Shown: positions 35,232 through 46,300 of the stretch, piece after piece
Layout of the letters: the number at the start of each line of letters is the position of its first letter
Numbering within the stretch: position 1 is the stretch's first letter
Source: Pholiota molesta
Taxonomy: Eukaryota > Basidiomycota > Agaricomycetes > Agaricales > Strophariaceae
Assembly (NCBI GenBank): GCA_014925825.1
Contig: JACGCK010000060.1
Coordinates: 1-64,000, forward strand
Length of the DNA: 64,000 bases
Direction: 5' to 3'
Translations under genes and position numbers: made by a program
Notes under the pieces: model-generated
What the model saw: the letters and a program-made list of their open reading frames with translations, nothing else
Database searches by the model: none
Told to the model about the DNA's origin: nothing

Positions 35232-36040
35232 ATGTCTTTCACCCTCATCGACAAACTCCAGGAGCATGTCTGCATTGCCATTCTCTATGCGCCCGACTAC
35301 ATAATCGAAGATTATAAACAAAACTTTCTCAGTAAGTGAATTACAAGTCAAGCTTGGAGATACTCATCAATAAGGATTCCAGAAATGCCAGTGGAGGTTT
35401 CTCGTTTAGACTTCTTCCACCCCTCGCATTGTGAAGATTGGGTCAATCCCCACCGCTACTGTGACTTTGTGCGCCAGAAAACATTTTGGAGTGGTGACCA
35501 GTGAGTTGTGACTTATACTCTAACATTAGCAATGGTGGGCGCTAATCCATACCTAGCTTCATATCTGGAATGCCAGCACGTCGGTACGTCGAATCGTCTC
35601 CACATAGTTTGTAATCAGCTAAATCAGTTGACAGGTTTTGGAAGAGCATACGCGCCCAACGAGAACAACATAAATACTATCCGATGTGGAGGGCTGCCCA
35701 GATTGCTCGCATTATGGCTGCAGCTGCGCCGCCTCCTCAGGATGCTGAACAAGTTATCGTGATCTCTTCGGATGATGATGAGGAATCCATCGGCAAGATC
35801 ATATGAAAACGCGACCGACGTAGGCAGAAGCAGAAGGAGAAAAACGCTCGGACGATCGTGATATCCTCGGATTCCGATGAGCCTTTGATCATCATTCCTC
35901 GCAAACGAAAGACAGGAGAATCCAGCAGTAAGACGGGAGAATCCAGCAAGGCGCGGCGCACAAAGTACCAGACGATTTTTATAGGTGACCGGGAGGTGAT
36001 AGAGTTAGATTCTGATGAGGAGATGACCGTAGTTGGATAG
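35232..36040 (+). pseudogene. Protein with three SUMO-interaction-like motifs, interrupted by one TGA
   Basis: Exons 35232-35331, 35383-35500, 35557-35583 and 35635-36040 total 651 nt, 217 codons. The N-terminal half is an unrecognised domain (EDWVNPHRYCDFVRQKTFW). The C-terminal half carries three hydrophobic-acidic motifs like SUMO-interaction motifs: VIVISSDDDEE, TIVISSDSDE and REVIELDSDEE, separated by strongly basic stretches (KRDRRRQKQKEK, PRKRKTGE). A TGA at 35804-35806 follows the first motif; the frame continues openly for 78 more codons with matching composition, so the TGA looks like a mutated CGA. Alternatively the gene is truly shorter, with one motif. SUMO binding is inference from motif shape only. 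Confidence 0.6.
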
Positions 36041-36680
36041 AGCCTCCCTTAATCATATTTTGTCGTCTCTGCATTCACGCACCCGCGCCTGTCAGTAAAA
36101 AATATTTTATACATTGAGAAAATAGACCGGTATAAAGCCAAATCCTGTCTGCTATTTAAGCTCAGGTTCTCCGAGCGTGAGGCACTGTAATCACAACACT
36201 ATATGACCTCGATCACAAACCTATCGCAAACATCAATGACACATGTTTGCGATAAGTTTGCGATACTCTGCTGTTCAACGCTGTAACACTTGCGCTATTG
36301 GGGCCAAAAATATATATACATGCTCAGTGGATAATACAGATCTGCTTCATGGAAGTTAGTCAATATAAGGGAAGAGTGAATGCACCAATATACGACACAT
36401 ATCATTGAGGTATCACATTGAAACCCTACCGAGGATCCTGGAACTTGTCCTGATCAAAAAAAATGAATGTATCTTATTAAATAGAGACCACCTTCTAGTT
36501 TCAGAATATGTGCTTCTCTGAGTGGACACCAACGTAGTTCTTCCGCAATGAATTGACAATCTCAAACATATCTCAAACCCCTGCGCTAATTCGTGACCTT
36601 CCTCACTCCTGATTGGCTGAAATGGCCATGCCGCTTCGAAATCTATGATCAACCTTTACTTTCTTACCTTCCTCTACACT
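36041..36680. other. AT-rich spacer
   Basis: No gene is supported. Around 36215-36275 there are three near-repeats of TTTGCGATA/TATCGCAAAC in both orientations. The promoter of the gene at 36681 lies at its right end. Confidence 0.45.
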
Positions 36681-37512
36681 ATGGCAATGTCAGATGCAGA
36701 TAAGAAGGAATCCCATCGCATTGCTTGTGCTAAACACTACAAAAAGTTAGTATTAATCTACTGCCATCTCATGGAACTCTCATGTAATATTTTATGGTGA
36801 TTAATTGAAGAAAGAAAGCCGCCCTGCGAAATCGATCCAAGCTTTGAATGAGGCGCCTTAGAGCCCTTCGTAAATCAGGGAAAGCTCCCCAACTTGCAGC
36901 GGCAAATGAGACAGACTTTGCTCAAGCAAGTCGCCCAGATGTCTCCTGCTCAGCCCCGGCTGAAGTTGGCCTCGAAGGTGACATGGACACTCGGTCATGC
37001 TCCCCAGAACCGGCGCTTGAAGATGGCCAACTCGATGCGTTGGCTTCTGAGGATGGCGATTTTGTGTCTGTTGACGTGTCAATTCTTGACGACGGCGCAG
37101 ACGACGGGTCGGCCGCTCAGGACGGCGATTCTGCATCTAGTGATGTGTCAGTAGACGAGTCTCAGTCCCACTGTTCAAGTTTGTCGGAATCTCGGGAACG
37201 TCAGGAACGTCAATCTTTATATGATGGATTGACTTGGGCCAACGCAGCGTAAGGTTTCCCATTCAATTGTTCTTATCACATTAACTGAGATTATTCAGAG
37301 CTCAAAAGGCAAAACAAACGCAGGAATACCTCGCTGAACAAACAATGCTCCAGGACCTAGACGAATGGTAATGTGTTCCCAGACACCTGGAAAATTCATT
37401 CATTCTGATCTATTTTAGGTACAAGAATGATTGTATAGAACAGGGACGACCAGTTGAATCGGACGATGATAATGAGTCTCTACCCGTAGCTAGTGATGCG
37501 GAAGACATTTGA
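36681..37512 (+). pseudogene. Orphan basic-acidic protein near the KDZ gene, one in-frame TGA
   Basis: Exons 36681-36745, 36811-37248, 37299-37367 and 37419-37512 total 666 nt, 222 codons. The N-terminus is basic (DKKESHRIACAKHYKKKKAA, then ALRNRSKL, RMRRLR-like), the middle is acidic and Ser/Asp-rich (QDGDSASSDVSVDESQ), and the tail is helical and acidic. A TGA at 36845-36847 (codon 34) sits between SKL and MRRLRALRKSG. The basic composition on both sides and the open frame indicate a mutated arginine CGA. A shorter protein starting at the ATG 36848 is possible. I recognise the type as recurring near KDZ genes in Agaricomycetes but know no function. Confidence 0.55.
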
Positions 37513-37642
37513 ATACCAATTACTATCTAATTCTTTTGTCCAAAATCGAGCGTCAACGAAGGATGATTGAGCATTGAAAACAGTCATTCATTCCGGTGCC
37601 TAGTACGACCACAGAGGTACAACAAACTCGTAAATACTCTAA

Positions 37643-38260
37643 CTAGCGAACACGACGGATGGCACCAAGGCTCCAGGCGATCGCATAGGCGTCAAGTGCA
37701 GCATCCTGGGATGGGTATCTCTTGTAAGAGTTTCCAGGAACACCGCTAGTGAGGTGCTGAACTACGGATCTGTGATGTTGATCAGATAAGTATAACACAA
37801 AGCACATAGAGATCTTCAGCTACTCACGGCTGCTGGTAAACTCCGGGCTCCGAACCCACGGTTACGATGTACCATGGCCCTAGGACTGGCACCATCTCGG
37901 AGAGACGTTGACGTACTTCATCTGGGCTATCGCCGGTCTAAATCACTCATTCAGCATCATGAGATGCCAGCGAACGAGAACCAACATACCAAGGCAGGGC
38001 CAAGATTGGCAAAGGCGGAAGTTGGGAAAGTGCTTTGAGTCGCGGGCTCTGGAGCGGCTTCGGTCTGATGAGTTGCATGTTGTCTAGACGCCGCAACACA
38101 CACACGGGTGTTCTCTAGAGGTTTAATTCGAGTTATGAGTGTCACAATAAAGATAGAGTCTAGTAGAGACAAACTTACCATGTACAGCTGCGGTGAGGCT
38201 GTCAATTGCAGCGATGAGAACACCGATGTTTGTGTTGAGGGAGGCGGTTTGGTCGACCAT
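37643..38260 (-). CDS. Viroplasmin / RNase H1 N-terminal domain protein (147 aa)
   Basis: Exons 38179-38260, 37990-38114, 37828-37937 and 37643-37769 total 444 nt, exactly 148 codons. The N-terminus is short and helical (NTNIGVLIAAIDSLTAAVH), followed by a linker. The C-terminal ~55 residues fit the caulimovirus viroplasmin / RNase H1 hybrid-binding domain: WYIVTVGSEPGVY, HLTSGVPGNSYKRYPSQDAA, DAYAIAWSLGA. In RNase H1 this domain binds RNA-DNA hybrids or dsRNA. No RNase H catalytic domain follows, so this is a stand-alone binding domain. Its place between KDZ-region genes suggests it may be element cargo; that is inference. Confidence 0.75.
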
Positions 38261-38288
38261 GGTGGATGAGGGATGAATGGGGTGATGG

Positions 38289-38330
38289 CTTTTCGAATCG
38301 TCCCAAATACTTTTCGAATCGTCCCAAATA
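38289..38330. repeat. Two tandem 21 bp repeats upstream of the viroplasmin-domain gene
   Basis: CTTTTCGAATCGTCCCAAAT-A occurs twice head to tail, 29 bp upstream of the ATG at 38260. A promoter-proximal duplication is the likely nature. Confidence 0.7.
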
Positions 38331-38405
38331 CAGCGCTGGGGCCTTTCTAGAATGTGATTGTTGTTCTGACGGATATCTTGCCCTAGACCCCAATGATAAA
38401 CGAAG

Positions 38406-38454
38406 ATTGTCGCAAACACAAGGTGCACCAGGTGCACCTTGTGTTTGTGACAAT
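38406..38454. repeat. 49 bp near-perfect palindrome
   Basis: Two 24 nt arms (left 38406-38429, right 38431-38454) around a single A. They pair with one mismatch (G at 38412 against the expected A). The centre is GGTGCACC-A-GGTGCACC. It could extrude as a cruciform or be a minimal foldback element or paired binding site. Confidence 0.85.
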
Positions 38455-38868
38455 TTTATTTCGCTGTGGAGCTCCGTATTGCAATTTGAAACCGCGTGGA
38501 GAAGAAATTTCATGCTGCTGCTGCACGGACGGACCTTCACGCCGATCTCCTTCTGTCGACAAAGATCCTTGGGTGATATATCATATCCCAATCATTTATA
38601 TCCCAGGTGTAGCCACAAGTACAGTCAAAGTTGACGCATTTGCGATTGGACAATAAATCCCCTCAACTTATGTAGAAGAAGAAGACTGGCTCAATAACAA
38701 GTGTAGAAAGAGGGATATAATATCTACATGGATGTGCGGATGGTACATTCGGGCTGGATAGACGCGCATAGAGAACTCATAGATGATATATCATCATCTC
38801 TGAGTGAATTTGATGCCGTAGATCATGTATCTAATATTAGACTGGCTTGGCAGGAGGCTGTACATACA

Positions 38869-39106
38869 GCTGATATATCATCGTCTGTGAGTAAATTGCA
38901 TCTATTATTAAGGAAGCAGAAACTTAGGATGGTGAACGCGCGATACAGCAGCGCAATCATGAGTAGGCACAAACACGCCATGCAGCTGATATATCATCCT
39001 CTGTAAGTAAATTGTGTCTATTATTAAACCTACTTAGGAGGCAGAAACTTAGGAGGGTGAACGCACGATAGAGCAGCGCAATCATGAGTAGGCACAAATG
39101 CGCACA
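38869..39106. repeat. ~116-122 bp tandem repeat containing the TGATATATCA palindrome
   Basis: Unit 1 (38869-38984) and unit 2 (38985-39106) share GCTGATATATCATC.TCTG, AGTAAATTG..TCTATTATTAA, GCAGAAACTTAGGA, GGTGAACGC and GCGCAATCATGAGTAGGCAC. There is no protein-coding conservation: unit 2 carries stops in the unit 1 frame. Confidence 0.8.
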
Positions 39107-39628
39107 AGCGCACACAGAATTTCAAAAAAAAAAAATGATCGTCCTAGTATTGCCGTCTCTTTCTAAATCTAAGAAGGTTTCCCCCCCCCCTCTCATATCA
39201 TGGCGCCTCCCAAAAAATCCACTCCAGAGCAACTGGTATTTATGAAGAGCCGCCTCGCTGACCAGGCAAAACCACGCACGGTCGCAGCAAACTTAGCGTG
39301 GTGGGACCAGTACTTTGAAGAATTTTTCATTGCGTTCCCAGAGAGGGAATCTCAAATCGCTAACGGTAAAACGCCAGAAGAGTTGACGGAGGGGTTTATG
39401 GGTGTAGCCGTAGATGACAGGAAGCAGGTAAGTCGGATTTACATGATATATCATCTATCTCTCACCACGACCCTGGTGTGCTGAAGTTTCTGAGGAACTG
39501 GTACAACAACAACAAGAAGAAGGACAGACAGCCTGGTGTCATCATCCGAGGCGACGTCAGAAAGAAGTTTTTTCACACTGCCAAGTCGGGGCGCGCGCAT
39601 CAAGATGAAGAAATGTATGATATGTTAT

Positions 39629-40019
39629 TGTGATGCCTGGTGCGAAGTGACTTCGGTGTGCTGAAAGGTGTAGCAGGTTGTGCCAGCGAGGAGGGATCGA
39701 GATGGCGATCGACCTCCTGGCTGAACTACGTTGTGACTCTTCGTGGAGAGGGCATGTCACCCTTGTCGGGGAGGCGGTTACAGGACGCCCAGCCGGCGAG
39801 GTTAGAGGTGATCTCTCACTTGTACGACGGGAGTCCGGCGGGCAAGATGTATGTATTAATGATGAGGAACGTGCTACGAGGGTCACAGCACTAAGTAGGA
39901 AGGTGTAAATAAATGTAAATACGGTCACCTGACGTTCCTCAAGAATCAAAGGTAAGTAAGACTTCAAGAAAATGTAATATAACTGGGATCTGCGGATGTA
40001 GCTGTACACAGGTGTCACA
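39629..40019 (-). repeat. Element 1 3' LTR (in element orientation)
   Basis: Begins TGTGATGCC and ends GGTGTCACA on the plus strand, 391 bp. No difference from 51748-52138 was found by eye. The second ORF reads into it and would stop at about 39939. Confidence 0.95.
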
Positions 40020-42848
40020 AAGCCCCCCGTCTGCAGGTCCCTGCTTACGTAGACGATTCAATTTTCGACGTTTCGATCTTGAGGGTTTATCCCCGGTGTC
40101 AGCGGTGTCTGGGCTTAGCCGCGCAAGAAGGTCAGCTCCCATCACAGTGGGACGGCAGTACTGCTCTGTGAAAGGGGTATCCGAAAGGGGACGGCCATGC
40201 GATAATTCCGACGCCCTCGACCAGAAGTCTGTCGATCGACCATTAGCGCCTGCGTATACGGGGTCCATGACAAAATCGCAGTGGATCAGATACCCTTGTT
40301 CAACCATACGACGTTCAGCGATAACACCTCGGAAAGCAGCTGCGCCAACGGGGGTCCGAAATCGAAACCAAAATATCTGATGACCGCTCTCGTTTGTTCG
40401 GAGAATCCGGTCCAGGGTAGGGTTTCCGGCCAAAGGGAGAACACGACGAACCCAAAGCAATATGCTTTCCCAGAAAAAGAAGGGCGGCAAGTTCCATATG
40501 ATTAAGAAACGCCCATTAGTTCGAGGAGCGATGACGGAAGAGATGGAGACTGGCGCTTCCCGAGGGGGGCAAAGAGACCGCTACTCATGAACGCGTCGAC
40601 CTGAGAGCTGGTTGGTAAGCGTGAAATGTCCGGTGTCGACGTCGAGGGTGGGTGACCAATGTGTTTCTTCGCGACTACAATCGCGCGGGAGCTTGCGGGA
40701 ATATCCTGGTCGTCGATCATGTGTCCCGTACGTGGGTCCTCCGCCATATGGACTGCTTGCGGTTCTTCGTGAGAAGGAGAGGGGGAGCGGGTCCTTGGTC
40801 CGGTGTCTTGGTCACGAGAGGGCGATCGCGAAGGTGTCACCGATTTGGATCGCTCATGGTTGCGGCGGGATTCCATTCTTTGAATAGAATGATAAGAGGA
40901 GGAATCGGAACGCCGGAGTGAGGAGGTCGATCGATAACAGTCTTCATCACGACTGGCGTAAGGTGCGTCATTCCGGAAGACCCTGTGCTGATGGCTGTCC
41001 CATCGATCCGGCGAAGGGGATCGTCGATGAGCGTCTGGCCGGTAATAATCGCCGCGTGGACGAGAGACACTCTTGGGATAGAAGCGGTCACTGAGCTGGG
41101 GACGCGAGCTTGTGCTGTTCCAATGAGTAGAGCTCGGAGGCCTGGAAAATGGAAGAGGAGAATGCGGACGATAGGAACGACCCTGTCGAGGAGGAGTAGA
41201 AGGAGCTCGTGGAGGTGGCCGAGGCGGCGTTGGAGACCGACTTGGTGAACGGTAACGTCGCTTCTCTATGGCACGAGATGTCGTAGGTGGATCCTTCATT
41301 ACTACGTCCTGGGGTTGAGGGTCCTTTCGTAGTGAGAGCTGAAGCGGAGTTGCCAAATATACGCGACCGATTTCGGTATATTCCGGGCGTTCCTTGAGGT
41401 ACATCCAGCCCGAAGCAGGTTGCCTGATGACACGGTCGTTGCTCTGCTTAATCACGAAGGGAATGTCAGGGACTGGTAACCCGTATATCTTGACATCCGC
41501 GCGGTAGGCCGAGGGAATCGACACTTCATCATCGAAAAAGAGGTAGCGGAGGTTTTTACGATCGAAATACCGATATTCTCCTACGTCGTCTTTCCGTTTA
41601 GCACCCACGCGTTCCAAGCACATCGTGGTACCGTCTTCCATAGTATCCTGCGTCCAGTGAGACCATTTCCCTTTTCCAGGTACTTCAACGGGTGGGGGGA
41701 TAATTTCCTCATGAAGTTCCGAGAAAGAGGGGGCAGCGAGTCGCGCAGAAGAGGTTGTCCTGGGATTCGTGTATTTACCACCGACAAAACCTTGGGTCGT
41801 AGGGGAGGCGAGGGCTCGTTCGGAGAAGGTTGAGATGGGTACAGATAGAGCTAGGCCCCCATCCTCGGGGAGTCTCGTAGATGACCTCCTTCGTCTACCA
41901 CTCGAAGATCGAAAGAATACGTGGATTTATTTAGAACGGCGATGGGAGTCCCGTTGATGAGATTGATAACTTTATGGTGCCTTAGTGCCCTGGAGCGGTC
42001 GTCCTCGCTTTCGGCTTCACTGACAATAAAGCATGGAACACGGTAGCGCAACATTTGCAACCCGACGTTTTCTTGCATTCCGTTGAGCCAGATGCCAACC
42101 CAAGTATCCTCGGCAGGTTCCAGGAAGGCGGGTCAGGCCGAGGGTTGCGGTGATAGTCCAAAATCACATCGACATATCGGATCCAGGCGACCATACATTT
42201 GATGGCACGCTGCGCGAGGATGAGATGATCGACAGCGTCGTCGAATGAGAGGTCTTGATACAGAGCTTGCATCGAGGCGCTTTCTTCTCGAGGGCGATTG
42301 AACCACAAGTTCCGATCGACTCGTTCGATGGCTGATCTGAGGTCCATTTGGCGGTTGACTTCGTGCGCGCGGTCGTTTAATCGAATGGTATATTCCAGTT
42401 GAAAGTTCCCTGTGTTTAGCGAACCCGAACTTTCCCATACTCGCAGTAGAGAAGTATATTCTGGAGGGAGTTGAGAGCCAGCAGAATCGAGTTTGATAAA
42501 TCCTAGCCAAGGGCGAAGAGGGTCATAGTACTGCGGGGTCAATGCGGGGTCAAATCGTCCAGCGTGTCCGTCGCATCGTCGCTGTTCCGAAGGGAGCTTG
42601 AATCCTGCCAGAAAGTGGTCACCGCGCAACCCGGGATAGAACGGAGTTTGACGCGAATTGGGAGACCAGATCTCTAACACTTGGTCGCCAGCGGTTGCGA
42701 AACGCGAAGTGACGAAATCGAAGGGGGGAAGCAAGAATTTCATCGCCGAGTAAATAGCGGGTTTCTGGAAGTATCCCGCTATGGAGTAGAGACGAGAAGT
42801 GAGGAAGGTGTAGGCTCGACTGCCTCTGTCGTGCATTGCGGCATCCAT
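39939..42848 (-). pseudogene. Element 1 second ORF: RS-rich, RRM-like protein, with three frameshifts
   Basis: It lies in the envelope position between pol and the 3' LTR. Aligned by eye with the intact version in element 2 (54283-57138), it keeps the same order: start MDAAMHDRGSR at 42848, the RRCDGHAGRFDP motif, the RVPCFIVSEAESE segment, WMYLKERPEYTEIGRVY, an Arg/Ser/Pro-rich stretch, and an RRM-like end (LIIWNLP, GHQIFWFRF). The frame changes near 42125, 41865 and 40505. Two breaks lie beside short homopolymers (CCC, CCCC/GGGGG), so sequencing or assembly error is a serious alternative to real decay. Past SKRRKLNRLRKQG the frame crosses the polypurine tract into the LTR. Confidence 0.75.
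40020..40031 (-). other. Polypurine tract of element 1
   Basis: GACGGGGGGCTT on the minus strand abuts the 3' LTR, the normal site for plus-strand priming. Element 2 has the near-identical GACGGGGGGCTC at 54255-54266. Confidence 0.75.
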
Positions 42849-43359
42849 AGTCGATGAACCGAGAAGGGAAGGGAATAGTAGGGCGTTATAGAGGAAGAAC
42901 ACACAGGTGTTTAAGTAACTGGCGCTTCCTCTGGAGTAGCTGCCGAGTAACGAAAGCCTCGCGCGTTTCTATCGATTCGATAACTGGCGACCGTAGGGTG
43001 CAGCCGAGTGATCAACGCGATATAGAGAAGGATGAAGAAGGACTACGCCGGCGGTAAGTAACTGGCGCTTCTTCTAGAGTAGCTGCCGAGTGACGAAAAC
43101 CGTACGCAAGTCTATCGTTTCGATGACTGGCGACCGTGAGGTGCAGCCGAGTGATCAACACGATATGGAAGGAAGGAGGGACGTGTCAGCGCCGTTTTAA
43201 TCGATTTCAATGGTCTGTCACGTGACACTTCCTTAACTAGGGTTGGAATGAGGGAGGTCAGATTCTACGTTACAAAGATGCTACAGGTGATAATAAGGAA
43301 TAACGATAAGAAAGAAGATAAGAAAATGGAAGATACGAGATAAGGGCAGTGGTAGACGA
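42849..43359. repeat. Element 1 pol-ORF2 spacer with 143 bp direct repeat
   Basis: Units start at 42912 and 43055 with TAAGTAACTGGCGCTTC.TCT and share AGAGTAGCTGCCGAGT, TTCGAT.ACTGGCGACCGT and GGTGCAGCCGAGTGATCAAC. It lies just upstream (minus strand) of the second ORF. Element 2 has an unrelated direct repeat at the same place. Confidence 0.8.
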
Positions 43360-46300
43360 CTACAAGTTGTGTAATTTTAGGTATTCTCGCTTCAATTCAG
43401 GAGCATTACGAAGATCGTATTCCGAGACCCATGAATCATCCGCTGGTCCGTAGCCGACCCATCGCACGCGATATTGTCTTCTATTGCCGTGCTTTTTCCC
43501 TAAGAGACGGTGTCCTATGATCGATTCTACTTCGTATTCCGGGGAAGCCAAGAAGTCTCGAGTTTCGGGCAATTTAACGCGATCTCCAAATTGTTCGGGC
43601 GAAGGGCGATATTTCTTTAGGTGCGCGAGGTTGAATACTGGGTGCATCGGATAGGTATCTGGTAAGCGTAGGCGATATACTACGGGATTGATCTTTTCCA
43701 GGACTTCAAAGGGGCCGATGGAGCGTTGAACTAGCTTTTTGCCCGTGCCTTCGGTTTCCACTAGACGGAGGGTATGCGGGTTCACCAGGACAAAGTCCCC
43801 TACGTCTATGTGGTCTGTTGGACGCCTGTTCTTGTTATAAGCTTTGGCTTGTCGTTCCTGAGCGAGTACTAGAGCGTCTCGGGCCAAACTACGCTTTTCT
43901 TCAATGATCGCTACGAATTCTTCAGCTTTTTGACTTGGAAGAAAGGGTCTCGAAGAAGGATCCAATTCATTGGCTACAGCAGTAGAAGATAGCCGAGGAT
44001 TGTATCCTAAAAGAAGATGGTTGGGAGAATGCGTAGTGGACGAGTGAACCGCAGAGTTATAGGCGAAGGCTAAGACGCTAAGCCAATCCGACCAGTCCTT
44101 TCTATCGCTAGCGACGTAGGCTCTCAGCATTTGCTCGATGGTGGCGTTGAGGATTTCAGTTTGGCCGTCGGTTTGAGGGTGGTGAGACGAGGATAGTGCT
44201 AGAACGCCACCATAACTGGCTATTACAGATTTCCAAAAATCGGTCGCCCAACGTTTGTCTCGATCCGAAATGATCCTGTCAGGCAGACCGTAGACGTTCG
44301 CGACCCGTTCGATGAATATCTTGGCGAATCCTTCTCTGTCGAGCTCATTATGGGTAGGGACGATTATCGCAAACTTGGTGAGCTTGTCAACTATAACGAG
44401 AATGGCGGTAAACTTCGAATCTCCTGAGGGAGGTAGTCCCGTGATGAGGTCTAAGGAGACAGTGGCAAAGGGCCGTCGGGGAATGTGAGCAGGTCGAAGA
44501 GCCCCCATTTTCCGGCTATGGTCGACCTTGATTTTCTGGCATACGTCGCAGGTTTCACTAAAGACTTGAGCATCGTGAGGCATGTTTGGCCAGAAGAATA
44601 GCTCTCTGAGTCTCGCGTTGAATCTTCTGTAACCGGCGTGAGCTCCTTCCATAGGAGATTCGTGTATCCATTTCAGGACGTAGTTAACCATGGTTCGAGG
44701 CACGCATAAACGAGAAGACCAATCGGCATCCAAGAAATAGAGTAATCCGTCTTTGGCTTTCCTGAAGTGGGAAGGAGTGATAACCGTGTTAGGATTGGGG
44801 ATTTCGTCACTGTATCTTTTCTTGAAGAAGGAATCTTCTTCGTAACCTTTAACGAAGTCCGCAACTAACTGTGGGTCCATTGATACGAGCAAGTGGGATT
44901 TGTTTTCCCATTCAATGTCCGGAGTTTCGAGTGGTTTATGCGTATCGAATTCGACAGGGTACGTCCAATGATCATTGCTTGGAAATGGTAGTTCGTCCTT
45001 CACGAAGGGTTCTACGGTAGGATCGGTGCTTTTGTCTTCGGAGGATGATTCATTCTTTCGAGCAAGTTGTCTTCTAGTCATGACGGAGAGGACTTCTTTC
45101 TCGACGACTTCTTCCCACCACCAAACGGCAAAGGCAGCTTTATGAGCCGGAGCGTTAGAGGTTTTATCTTCCGCTAGTTGCGCTAAGTTTCGTTTGTCTT
45201 CGTCCTGCGATATAGCGCGTAGATCATCCCTCATAGGAGAATTGTGCGGAGGAGTCCTAGGCAGGCGAGATAAGGGATCCACGTTTGAGTGAACTTTGCC
45301 TGGTCTATGGACTATGCGCAAGCCGGGGTAGGCTGCGAATACAGCCCCCCACGCCGCAAGTCTTCTATTAGCGTTCTCATATACGCGGGCCCACTGTAGC
45401 GCGGCGTGATCTGTAACCAATATGATGCGTTCTCCTTCGATGAATGGCTGGAATTTCACCAGCGCTTCCTTAGCACCGAGAGCTTCGCGTTCAGTGGCGC
45501 TATAGTTGCGTTCTGCGGGTTTCAAAGTACGGCTCCAATATGCGATGACGCGTTCTACGTGTACTACAGTATCGTCAAAAGATTCTGCCCAAGTGTCAGG
45601 AGAGGGCACTTCCACGATTTCTCGTAGCAGAATGGTGAAAAGGGATGGAATGGGACCCTTCGCGTTCCAAGCTTTCAGCAGTCGATCGTAAACGGGAGTA
45701 CCCTTAAGGTCTCCTACACGAATAGGTTGGATCTGCTGTAAGCTAGCGCCCAGCGCATAATCGGAAGCGTCGGTATAGAGCCGATAGGGTACGTTGGCGA
45801 TAGGATGACCGAGAACTGGCGCAGCAGCGAGGGCGTTCTTGGCTTGTTGCCAGGCCGCTTCATGTTCGGCTTCCCAGTGCCAGCGAACACCTCGTCTTAA
45901 GAGAGCGAAGAGAGGAGAAGCGATGAAGGAATAAAAAGGAATATATTGAGAAAAATAAACAAGCATGCCGAGGAATTTCTGGAGTTCGTTGGAGGAGCGA
46001 GGTCGATCCAGCTCAATAATGGCGGCTACTTTTTCCGTGTGCGTCGATAAACCTAAACGCGACACTTTTTGCCCTAGGAGGAGGATGGAGGAGTAGCCGA
46101 CGAAGCATTTGGGTGGAGACAAAGTGATACCAGCTTTCGTTATTGCACCGAGGACCTTATCCAGATGAATCAAGTGCTCATCCCAGCTTTTACTGAAAAT
46201 CACAATGTCATCGATATAGACGAGCGCGAATATCCAGAGAAAGGGGGACAAAACGCTCTGCATTATTCGTTGAAAGATCGAGGGGCCGTTACGAAGCCCG

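Noticed and set aside
38728..39006. 92-codon frame starting at an ATG
   Set aside because: Spans a tandem repeat; the second repeat unit has stops, so it is not a conserved protein.
39640..39894. 84-codon frame inside each LTR of element 1
   Set aside because: Repeated because the LTR is repeated; no start context or domain, so not evidence of a protein.
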